Source of the DNA: CAZQYC01 sp964597495
GTDB taxonomy: Bacteria > Pseudomonadota > Gammaproteobacteria > Steroidobacterales > Steroidobacteraceae
Reading direction: 5' to 3'
Assembly: GCA_964597495.1 (NCBI GenBank)
Contig: CAZQYC010000084.1
Location: forward strand, 1-16,953
Length of the DNA: 16,953 bases
A program made the position numbers and the translations under genes. Positions within the stretch are counted from its first letter, which is position 1; each line of letters starts with the position of its first letter. Below, one piece after another: positions 7,111-13,527 of the stretch. The notes below the pieces were generated by a model. The model saw only the letters and a program-made list of their open reading frames with translations. It was not told where the DNA came from and did not search any database.

Positions 7111-7758
7111 TCAGAACTTCTCCGGAAATTGCTTTGCCAATCCATCCGCCAGGGCATCGGCCACAGCATAAAGATGATTCTTCATCGCCTCCCAAGTCTT
7201 CGCTTCCTCGGCAAATTTGTGAGCGGCGATTTGTTGGTTCTGTTGCACATGATGTCCGCCGTGGGCAGTCAAGAGTGAGCGCAGAGTAGCCTCCGGTAAA
7301 TTAGGATTGGCGCTGCTTAAGAATTTTGCGATCTCGCCTGCATTGGCGAGAGCTTCATCGAGCGCCTTCTTGGCGTCGCCTGCGTTATTCGCAAGCGTCG
7401 CCTGCGCATGCTTCTTGATCGCCCCATAATGACCGGCTAGTAAGTTGAACAATTGATCCGCCGCGGGCTTGCCGTAAAAAGGTTCGATGGCCGCAGCGAT
7501 TTGTTTTGCATTAGCGACCACATCCTGCTCCGCCACTTTAGCGGCATCCGTATTTTTGGCGGCCAGATGCACGACGGTTTCGCGCACCCAGAATATATGC
7601 CCTACCCACAGATCTCGGAGCGCCGCACGTGTGGAGGCAAGCTTGATCGAGACGGTGCTCGGGGCTTTGCTGGCGGGTTCGGTGGTAGCGGCCTGCCCGT
7701 TGGCTGCCAGTGCAAGCATGACGCCCGCGACGAAGGATTTGATGAGTGAACGCTTCAT
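7111..7758 (-). CDS. Periplasmic His-rich helical protein cotranscribed with the sigma factor
   Basis: A clear signal peptide (MKRSLIKSFVAGVMLALAAN, then GQA before ATTEPAS) implies export. The mature part is all-helical with conserved-looking landmarks: LRDLWVGHIFWVRET (W51, H54, W57, R59), AIEPFYGKPAADQLFNLL, HYGAIKKHA (H110, H117), FLSSANPNLPEATLRSLL, a His cluster TAHGGHH (H166, H169, H170), and the end KQFPEKF. From memory, a widespread group of hypothetical proteins in Firmicutes and other bacteria shares the WxxH..W.RE, FYG, SANPN and KQFP.KF landmarks. The histidines suggest metal or haem binding, but this is inference. A GGAGACTCCT-ATG start and a good ECF-type promoter lie upstream. 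The sigma gene follows 8 bases on, so the two form one unit. Confidence 0.8.
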   Translation of the reverse strand: MKRSLIKSFVAGVMLALAANGQAATTEPASKAPSTVSIKLASTRAALRDLWVGHIFWVRETVVHLAAKNTDAAKVAEQDVVANAKQIAAAIEPFYGKPAADQLFNLLAGHYGAIKKHAQATLANNAGDAKKALDEALANAGEIAKFLSSANPNLPEATLRSLLTAHGGHHVQQNQQIAAHKFAEEAKTWEAMKNHLYAVADALADGLAKQFPEKF

Positions 7759-7797
7759 AGGAGTCTCCGAGGTAGAACAACGTGTTCCGTATAAAAG

Positions 7798-7826
7798 GAG
7801 ACGAAGCTCGCCCGAAAAACGTTCCC
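7798..7826 (-). promoter_or_regulatory. ECF sigma-type promoter upstream of the periplasmic protein/sigma operon
   Basis: On the minus strand GGGAAC (-35, GGAAC at 7825-7821) is followed after exactly 17 bases by CGTC (-10, 7803-7800), about 40 bases before the ATG at 7758. GGAAC with a CGTC/CGTT -10 at 16-17 base spacing is the well-known ECF promoter pattern. Since the operon ends with an ECF sigma factor, autoregulation is the natural reading. Confidence 0.65.
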
Positions 7827-7888
7827 GAATAACTCAATCAGTAGGTGGAGCGATGGAGTTTTGATTGCGACCCTAGATTCGGTAGAGG

Positions 7889-8251
7889 CTAGTCCTTTGC
7901 CCGTCGACCTTTTTTCTTTCTTTGTTCCGCGCCGCCGAACAGCGTGGGGCGGAGACCGAATTCCGTGAATCGGCGCGGGCCGCCGCGACGATCGTTGAAT
8001 TTAATGTAGCGGCAATCGCATTGCATCCGCATCGTGCAGCCCGATAGCGGCAGCGGAGGCGCATCTCGCGCTAAAAATCGATATCCATCGGCCTTTTTCG
8101 CTGCTGCGCAACAAACCGTGCCGTGGTGGATGCCGATGGCCTGAAAAGGCCGAGGAGGAGTAGCCGGTGTTGCGGCGTTCGGAGGTTCTTTTCCGCGCCC
8201 AATACGTCCGAAGAGCGCGGCGACAAACGAAGGCTGTTTACGTTTTTGCAT
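7889..8251 (-). CDS. Small conserved protein with Cys motif, unknown function
   Basis: This 120-residue protein has a low-complexity Pro/Ala start. A conserved-looking core follows: FQAIGIHHGTVCCAAAKKAD, YRFLARDAPPLPLSGC, QCDCRYIKFNDRRGGPRR and a basic tail ending RKKKGRRAKD. From memory this pattern (CAAA..L.G.RFL..EAP.LPL..C....CDCRY.H..DRR...RR) recurs in short hypothetical proteins of proteobacteria. Cysteines C47, C48, C72, C78 and C80 could bind a metal, and DRR near the end resembles a nucleic-acid or ligand-binding basic patch. No enzyme activity is suggested. The start at 8251 has no clear ribosome site. The gene stands alone, 138 bases beyond the promoter-proximal end of the periplasmic protein gene. 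Confidence 0.65.
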   Translation of the reverse strand: MQKRKQPSFVAALFGRIGRGKEPPNAATPATPPRPFQAIGIHHGTVCCAAAKKADGYRFLARDAPPLPLSGCTMRMQCDCRYIKFNDRRGGPRRFTEFGLRPTLFGGAEQRKKKGRRAKD

Positions 8252-8439
8252 GGTAAAGCGGCCAAAAAAGTCCTAGCAAGAGAAGCTTGGATCGCCTTCT
8301 TTATAGAGGCGATTGCGATTCCTCCATATCCTCCATATACCTATTTTTGCGCTTTTGGAATCAGATAATCGGAACGAATAATCTAAAAGAAGCGTTCGCT
8401 GCGATCGAGCGTCGTTTTTCTTAAGTTAAGCGACCTGAG
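8252..8439. other. Intergenic region with hairpin, tandem 9-mer and a GGAAC/CGTT pair
   Basis: ATCGCCT (8291-8297) pairs with AGGCGAT (8307-8313). CCTCCATAT is repeated in tandem at 8321-8338. On the plus strand GGAAC (8371-8375), a 17-base spacer and CGTT (8393-8396) match an ECF/EcfG-type promoter, but the only downstream gene is the antisense end of the two-TM gene. These are observed motifs; function is uncertain. Confidence 0.4.
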
Positions 8440-9150
8440 TTATACGGCGGCTTGGCCCGAAATCCGATCCAGGATGACGATTTTCTGCCACATCTTTTGC
8501 GACAACGAGCCGGTTAAGCCCTCCACTTCGTTAACGGCCGCAAGCGTCACCGGATCGTCGAACTCTTGCACGTACAGCGCCGCGATTTTACTGATGACCG
8601 AGAGCATTTCCGAACAGTAGTCGAGGTAACGCGTCAATTCGAAAGCGGTAAGCCGGCGTACCGGGGAAGAAGGCGTATTGTGCGTCGTGGGGAGCAACCG
8701 TTCGGGATCTTTCGTCAGTTGATGCATGTCGATGATGTGCGCCATCGAACGGAGTACGTGAATGGCGCGCAGTGCTCGCGATCGTTTGCGGCGCGTTTCC
8801 CAGCTCAGGAGAAAGTAAGTGGCGGCGCCGATAAGCACGATTTCATTGATCGCCGCATCGAGCCCCTGCAGAAAATCGGAGACGCTCGAAAATAACTCTA
8901 CGCGTCGATTCAGCAAGAATAAGGTGCTGACGGCTAGCGCGAACAATAGCAGGATAATAGTGGCCGAGATGCCGCGAACGGTGCGATGCCGTTTCGTCAG
9001 CCACTCTGCCGTCACCCGCGCTTGCTTGGCTTCGGCCAGGAGCTCGACAGCGACCTTGCTGAGTCCCGCGCCGGGAAAGCGTTCTGCGATTCGTTTTCCC
9101 AAACGGTCGGTGGTCGAAATAATTTGTTCGGCGTCGAGCGAACGATACAT
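8440..9150 (-). CDS. Conserved two-TM membrane protein, unknown function
   Basis: This 236-residue protein has an N-terminal cytoplasmic helix-rich part (MYRSLDAEQIISTTDRLGKR), a TM at about 60-80 (ISATIILLLFALAVSTLFLL), a second around 100-117 (INEIVLIGAATYFLLS), and a cytoplasmic C-terminal half. The C-terminal half contains LRAIHVLRSMAHIIDMHQL, TKDPERL and RYLDYCSEMLSVISKIAALY, which I remember as recurring in conserved hypothetical membrane proteins. WQKIVILDRI ends the protein. The function is not known to me. GGAAGG ten bases ahead supports the ATG at 9150. Between it and the response regulator upstream lies a palindromic element, so cotranscription is uncertain. Confidence 0.72.
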   Translation of the reverse strand: MYRSLDAEQIISTTDRLGKRIAERFPGAGLSKVAVELLAEAKQARVTAEWLTKRHRTVRGISATIILLLFALAVSTLFLLNRRVELFSSVSDFLQGLDAAINEIVLIGAATYFLLSWETRRKRSRALRAIHVLRSMAHIIDMHQLTKDPERLLPTTHNTPSSPVRRLTAFELTRYLDYCSEMLSVISKIAALYVQEFDDPVTLAAVNEVEGLTGSLSQKMWQKIVILDRISGQAAV

Positions 9151-9235
9151 GCGGGCACTGCCTTCCTTTTCGTTGGCGGCATGCTATCAAGGTCGGGAGT
9201 GAAATGGCGAGGTTGTCGGGGAAGCGTTTCCCTAA

Positions 9236-9435
9236 AACCTATCTCAAAACTTAAGAACGCTCTCGATGTGTCGCGATTCGGGCATCCTTTTTGGAACCGC
9301 CGTGAATACATCCCTGTAGGCTCGCGCAAAAACTCCTGTTTTTGAGCGTTCCAAAAAGGATGCCCGAATCACAACACCTGCGTTTTGCCAAGCTTCGGCT
9401 CGGAGCGCTCGTCATTTTTAATTTTGAGATAGGTT
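9236..9435. mobile_element. 200-bp MITE-like or BIME-like palindromic element
   Basis: A 14-base terminal repeat, AACCTATCTCAAAA (9236-9249), is repeated inverted at 9422-9435. Inside is a perfect 23-base inverted repeat (9275-9297 with 9348-9370), and between its arms a mini-hairpin, CAAAAAC-TCCT-GTTTTTG. Flanks read CTAA on the left and CTAG next to the right end, both fitting the YTAR target of IS5-type elements but not identical. There is no transposase ORF. It fills nearly all the space between the response regulator stop at 9436 and the two-TM gene. A non-autonomous transposable element is the best reading. A large hairpin terminator after the response regulator is the alternative. Confidence 0.55.
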
Positions 9436-9858
9436 CTAGTAGTTGCCGTTTTCCTTTCCCGAAGCGCGGTTCTTGGCGATGGAATCGATAATCGCCGGCA
9501 GCTGTTCGCTGTCCTTTGCCTTGTCCAGGAAGTAATTGGCGCCGGTCAGTAGCGCGAAATTTCGGTAGTTGGGCAGGGCGTAATTGGTTAACACTAAGAT
9601 CGTCGGTTTTGGACTGGATGCCGAGAAATCCTTAAGCACCGTGAAACCGGTGCCTTGCCTGAGCAGCAAATCCAGAACGACGACGTCGGGCGAAAAGGTT
9701 TTTCCGGTCGAGAGCGCATCGTCCTGCGTGTGAACGATTTTGATTTCAACGGGCGCAGACGCCTGCTGCAGGACTTCCTTGATTTGCTCTGCAGTAAGTA
9801 TCGAATCTTCAACCACCAGGATTCGTAGCTGGTTATATTTATATGTGCCTTCTGCCAT
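9436..9858 (-). CDS. Single-domain response regulator (receiver domain only)
   Basis: The 140-residue protein is one receiver domain with no output domain. It accepts a phosphoryl group from a histidine kinase and would act by protein contact or as a phosphate shuttle. The acidic pair is E17/D18 in ILVVEDS, the phospho-acceptor D63 is in VVVLDLLL, the switch threonine T91 is in LVLTNY, and the conserved lysine is K113 in FLDKAKD. All key residues are present, so it should be functional. The start MAEGTYKYNQ has GAAGG nine bases upstream. No kinase gene adjoins it; the CHASE8 sensor at 16011 is 6 kb away and may or may not be related. The stop codon directly abuts the palindromic element. Confidence 0.92.
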   Translation of the reverse strand: MAEGTYKYNQLRILVVEDSILTAEQIKEVLQQASAPVEIKIVHTQDDALSTGKTFSPDVVVLDLLLRQGTGFTVLKDFSASSPKPTILVLTNYALPNYRNFALLTGANYFLDKAKDSEQLPAIIDSIAKNRASGKENGNY

Positions 9859-10268
9859 TCCGGGCGCCTTCGTAATAGTGGCGCGAGTGTAGACGGCTAA
9901 GTCCGGCGATGATGTCAGACATGGACTACTTTGCGGAAAAAGGTGGTCGTAAACTTGCTCGAGCGAAAGGCGTTTCCAAGAGGAACGTCGCGAGGTATGG
10001 AAAATGGCGCTCGCGGGAATGAAATGTCATCGCGAAGTGGGGCGCGTCTCGTCGGTCGTGGTGAGTTTCTTTTTTGGTGTTTTTTTACGCGGCCCGTTCG
10101 TTTTCATTTCGATCTTGGCAAGCGGTTTCTCGGCGACGAAGGCTGTCGCCTGTGGGAGGGGGTTGACGACTTACGAACCGGGAGTGCTTGCACTTCGTAG
10201 GAGAATACGCACAGCCATCCCTACGCGGCACCGACAGCAACGGCAGCGAAGCAACCGAGACAATGTAG
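9859..10268. other. Intergenic region between response regulator and ybhP
   Basis: This 410-base divergent region holds no gene I can support. It contains a hairpin at 10172-10199 (TACGA, then AGTGC-TT-GCACT, then TCGTA) just downstream of a TTGACG at 10163-10168. A second inverted repeat across the ybhP start is listed separately. I see no convincing promoter pair. Confidence 0.45.
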
Positions 10269-10287
10269 ATGCTGTCCAACATCTACA
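10264..10287 (+). promoter_or_regulatory. Inverted repeat spanning the ybhP start codon
   Basis: TGTAGATG (10264-10271) and CATCTACA (10280-10287) are perfectly complementary with an 8-base loop. The first arm contains the ATG at 10269. In mRNA this would hide that start, or sit 5 bases ahead of the alternative ATG at 10293. It could modulate translation or bind a repressor. The effect is inferred. Confidence 0.4.
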
Positions 10288-11045
10288 ACAACATGCCGCG
10301 CCTATCGTTCAAAGTGCTCACCGCCAATGTCCACAAAGGCTTCAGCCTGTTCAATCGCCGCTTCATCCTGACGGAATTGCGAGATGCCGTCCGGCACGTC
10401 GGCGCGGAGATCGTGTTTCTTCAAGAAGTCCTCGGTAGTCACGCGCTGCATAGAAAGCGAATCGTCGACTGGCCGACGCTGCCGCAGTATGAATTTCTAG
10501 CCGATAGCATTTGGCCGAATTTTGCTTACGGCCGGAATGCCGTGTATCCAGAGGGCGATCACGGCAACGCCTTGCTTTCGAAGTTTCCGATTCTCCGTTT
10601 CGACAACCACGACTTCTCCATTGAGGGCGACGAGAAACGCGGCGTGCTGCATGCCGTTCTTTCCGCGCCGTCTTATGCGCAAGAAATCCACGTGGTGTGC
10701 ATTCACTTCGGGTTGACCGAAACGCATCGTGGCGAACAGCTGAGATTGCTGTGCGAACTGGTCAATAGCGTCGTTCCCGCGCATGCGCCGCTCGTGGTGG
10801 CGGGTGATTTCAACGATTGGCGTCTTCGCGTGCACGCGCTTCTCGAAAAGCGAATGGGTCTGCGCGAAGTGTTCGTGCAAGCCACCGGAATGGCGGCGAG
10901 AACGTTTCCGGCGCATCTGCCCATTCTTCGCCTGGACCGCATTTACGTGCGCAATGCCGAAGCACATGCACCGGTTGCCCTACCGAGAAAACCCTGGTCG
11001 CATCTTTCCGATCACGCGCCGCTGGTCGCGGAGATTCATTTATGA
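10269..11045 (+). CDS. ybhP: Endonuclease/exonuclease/phosphatase family protein (YbhP-like)
   Basis: This 258-residue protein has the EEP fold, whose members hydrolyse phosphodiester or phosphate bonds with a metal. The active-site strands are present: KVLTANVHKG (Asn), IVFLQEV (catalytic Glu), HGNALLSKFPI, HVVCIHFGL, VVAGDFNDW (Asp/Asn), LRLDRIYV and SDHAPLVAEI (Asp/His). It tracks E. coli YbhP closely in my memory (FAYGRNAVYPEG, HLSDHAPL and the EIHL end). The exact substrate is unknown, but position before clsB suggests phospholipid metabolism. Start 10269 is taken; MPRLSF at 10293 is an alternative nearer the E. coli length. Its TGA overlaps the next ATG (ATGA), so translation is coupled. 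Confidence 0.9.
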   Translation: MLSNIYNNMPRLSFKVLTANVHKGFSLFNRRFILTELRDAVRHVGAEIVFLQEVLGSHALHRKRIVDWPTLPQYEFLADSIWPNFAYGRNAVYPEGDHGNALLSKFPILRFDNHDFSIEGDEKRGVLHAVLSAPSYAQEIHVVCIHFGLTETHRGEQLRLLCELVNSVVPAHAPLVVAGDFNDWRLRVHALLEKRMGLREVFVQATGMAARTFPAHLPILRLDRIYVRNAEAHAPVALPRKPWSHLSDHAPLVAEIHL

Positions 11046-12307
11046 GTCTTCCCGCTCAGGCAGTGCCCGGGCACGGCGAAGGAGAACCGGCGTGGTCGGT
11101 AGGCAATGACTTCCGCCTACTCGAAAATGGCGAGGAGTATTTCCCGGCCGTCTATGCGGCCATCGCGAGCGCAGAGCGCGAAGTGCTCATAGAAACTTTC
11201 ATTCTGTTCGAGGACGAAGTGGGTCGCGAGCTCCACCGGGTACTGATCGCCGCCGCGGCACGCGGCGTACGGGTCGATCTGACCGTGGACGATTTCGGGT
11301 CTCCGGATCTTTCCGCGGCATTCATCGAATCGCTCGCCAAGGCCGGCGTACGCCTGCATGTCTATGACCCGCGTCCGCGACTCATGGGGTTTCGCACGAA
11401 CATGTTCCGGCGTCTGCATCGCAAGATCGTCGCTGTCGATGGTCGAATCGCTTTCGTCGGCGGCATCAACTTTGGCGCCGACCATCTGTTGTCGTTCGGC
11501 GAAAAAGCGAAGCAGGACTATGCCGTGCAACTAAGCGGTCCCATTGCGAAAGACATTCATCACTTTGCAGAGCGGCAAGTTGCCGCATTCCGAAATCCGC
11601 GTCGGTGGTGGACTATGCGGTGGTCCGACGTGGCTCGCCACTGGCCCGTACGGCGGCGATCCGTTGATCGGAATTCGGGCAAGGCACTCCTGGTTTACCG
11701 GGATAACGACGCGCACCGTGACGATATCGAACGCCATTACTTCACGGCGATTCGCAACGCCAAGCATGAAATCGTCATCGCTTGTGCCTACTTTTTCCCA
11801 GGCTATGGGTTGCTGCGCCAGCTGCGCCATGCCGCGCGTCGCGGGGTGTCGGTCAAACTGATTTTGCAGGGTAATCCCGACGTGCCCCAAGCGAAGACGT
11901 GGGCGACGTTTCTCTATCCACGACTATTGGATGCGGGTGTGGAAATCCACGAGTATTGCCGGCGTCCGTTGCATGCGAAAGTGGCGGTGATCGACGGTGA
12001 ATGGGCGACGGTCGGTTCCAGCAACCTGGACCCTTTGAGCCTCGCGTTGAATCTCGAAGCCAACGTCGTCATTCGCGATACCGCCTTCGGTCGAGCGCTA
12101 CGCGATCGGTTAGCCCCCTTGCTGCGCGATCACTGCCGCAAAGTCGATCGCCGCCAGATTCGACGCGGCAGTTTTTGGTTGATGATGGCTAACTTCGTTG
12201 CGTATCACTGCACGCGGCATTTCCCCCGTTGGGCGGGTTGGCTGCCTGCGCACTTGCCTCGCTTGCATTCGGTCGAGCCTAAGCCCTATCTCGTCCAACC
12301 GCGGTAG
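11042..12307 (+). CDS. clsB: Cardiolipin synthase B (phospholipase D family)
   Basis: The 421-residue protein makes cardiolipin from phosphatidylglycerol donors. It is a PLD-superfamily enzyme with two HKD motifs: LHRKIVAVDGRIAFVGGINF (H126, K128, D133) and LHAKVAVIDGEWATVGSSNL (H311, K313, D318). Both catalytic sets are intact. The N-terminus (FRLLENGEEYFPAVYAAIAS followed by EREVLIETFILFEDEVGREL) matches the ClsB subgroup, and there are no N-terminal TM helices as in ClsA. The length fits E. coli ClsB (about 413). The true start is the ATG at 11042, overlapping the ybhP stop, with GGAG eight bases ahead; a longer open frame upstream is read-through in the overlapping gene. It probably works with ybhP and ybhN in one operon. 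Confidence 0.94.
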   Translation: MSLPAQAVPGHGEGEPAWSVGNDFRLLENGEEYFPAVYAAIASAEREVLIETFILFEDEVGRELHRVLIAAAARGVRVDLTVDDFGSPDLSAAFIESLAKAGVRLHVYDPRPRLMGFRTNMFRRLHRKIVAVDGRIAFVGGINFGADHLLSFGEKAKQDYAVQLSGPIAKDIHHFAERQVAAFRNPRRWWTMRWSDVARHWPVRRRSVDRNSGKALLVYRDNDAHRDDIERHYFTAIRNAKHEIVIACAYFFPGYGLLRQLRHAARRGVSVKLILQGNPDVPQAKTWATFLYPRLLDAGVEIHEYCRRPLHAKVAVIDGEWATVGSSNLDPLSLALNLEANVVIRDTAFGRALRDRLAPLLRDHCRKVDRRQIRRGSFWLMMANFVAYHCTRHFPRWAGWLPAHLPRLHSVEPKPYLVQPR

Positions 12308-12340
12308 TCCGTCGGCCGATTGCACGAGACCGAAGCTTGC

Positions 12341-13336
12341 GTGATCCCGACGAAATTTAAATCATTATTTAAATCATTTCTGGCGAAGCCGGCGGTACGT
12401 CGCGGCGTCACGATTGTCTTTCTCGCGACAGTCGCGGTTTTTATCGTGCAAGCGGCTCGAACGATCGCGTGGGGCGACGTCGCGAAATCCGTCCGTGCGT
12501 ACGATGCGCTTACGCTTGCAAGCGCGGCGGCCTTGTCGGCGCTCAGCTATTTGATTTATAGCTGCTTCGATTTGCTGGGCCGCCAGTATGCGAGCATCGA
12601 ATTAAGCGCTCCGCGCGTCATGCAGGCCGCTTTCGTAAGTTTCGCCTTCAATCAATCGCTGGGTTCGCTTATTGGTGCAGTGGCCATTCGCATGCGCCTC
12701 TACTCGCGCTTCGGAATCGGCACGCTGCGTATTTCGAAAATTATCGGGCTGAGCATTACAACCAACTGGCTAGGCTACTGCGCCCTTGCCGGAATTCTCT
12801 TTGCGGGGCGCTTCATAGAAGTTTCGCCCGACGCGCACGTTGCCTTCGATTTCGGATCCTCCGGTTGGAATTTCGGAAAAAATTTTTTGCAAGTTACGGG
12901 CATTCTGATGCTGTTATGCGTTGTTGCGTATTTTCTTATGTGCGGAATGCAGGGAGGGCGCCATATAACGCTTCGCCAAAGGCGAATTACGATCCCGACG
13001 CTTAAGCTCGCGTTGCTCCAACTGGGCGTTTCGATTATTCATTGGCCGACGGCGGCAGGAATCATTTATGTGCTGCTCGGCGGGCGGGCCGAGTTCGCGA
13101 CGATTCTTGGCACGTTGTTGTTGACTGCCGTCGCCGTGGTGCTTCTGCATATCCCGGCCGGTCTTGGCGTATTGGAAACGATATTCATAGGATTGCTGCG
13201 CCGGCAAGTACCGACCACCGAACTGTTGGCGGCATTGCTGGTCTTTCGAACCTTGTATCACCTGGTGCCGCTAGGCATTGCAGCGCTGCTTTATTTACGA
13301 ACCGAAACGACGGTGAATAGTCCCGTTACTCCATGA
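12341..13336 (+). CDS. ybhN: YbhN-like membrane protein (lysylphosphatidylglycerol synthase TM-region family)
   Basis: A polytopic inner-membrane protein of the UPF0104/YbhN family follows clsB, just as in E. coli. TM stretches include VTIVFLATVAVFIVQAA, LTLASAAALSALSYLIYSC, IGLSITTNWLGYCALAGILF, FLQVTGILMLLCVVAYFLMC, LALLQLGVSIIHWPTAAGII and TILGTLLLTAVAVVLLHIPA. Family-typical features are FAFNQSLGSLIGAVAIRMRL and IPAGLGVLETIFIGLL. The family is related to the flippase domain of MprF; the exact role of YbhN is unsettled. The GTG start at 12341 (MIPTKFKSLF) is preferred over a TTG at 12320; neither has a clear ribosome site. The small gap after clsB indicates cotranscription. Confidence 0.85.
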   Translation: MIPTKFKSLFKSFLAKPAVRRGVTIVFLATVAVFIVQAARTIAWGDVAKSVRAYDALTLASAAALSALSYLIYSCFDLLGRQYASIELSAPRVMQAAFVSFAFNQSLGSLIGAVAIRMRLYSRFGIGTLRISKIIGLSITTNWLGYCALAGILFAGRFIEVSPDAHVAFDFGSSGWNFGKNFLQVTGILMLLCVVAYFLMCGMQGGRHITLRQRRITIPTLKLALLQLGVSIIHWPTAAGIIYVLLGGRAEFATILGTLLLTAVAVVLLHIPAGLGVLETIFIGLLRRQVPTTELLAALLVFRTLYHLVPLGIAALLYLRTETTVNSPVTP

Positions 13337-13527
13337 GCAGAATAAATGTTGAGCAAAATACGTCGGTTCGCGCTTACACCGTCTCTCTCTGGCGACCGAC
13401 AGTCACTGCTAGCGTTCGAGCGCACTCTCGATTCGCAAATATTTCCGATAAGGTCCGGCGGCGGGCCGCGGAGCAAGAACTTTTCAGGCAAGAGCACGGC
13501 TGAACAACACTTACTTAAGGCACATCC

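Noticed and set aside
10004..10438. A plus-strand ORF of 144 codons upstream of and overlapping ybhP.
   Set aside because: It has irregular composition, overlaps the well-supported ybhP frame, and has no recognisable motif.
10817..11041. Longer N-terminus for ClsB in frame with an ATG at 10817.
   Set aside because: It lies wholly inside the ybhP gene, and ClsB proteins start near MSLPAQ at 11042, which has its own ribosome site.
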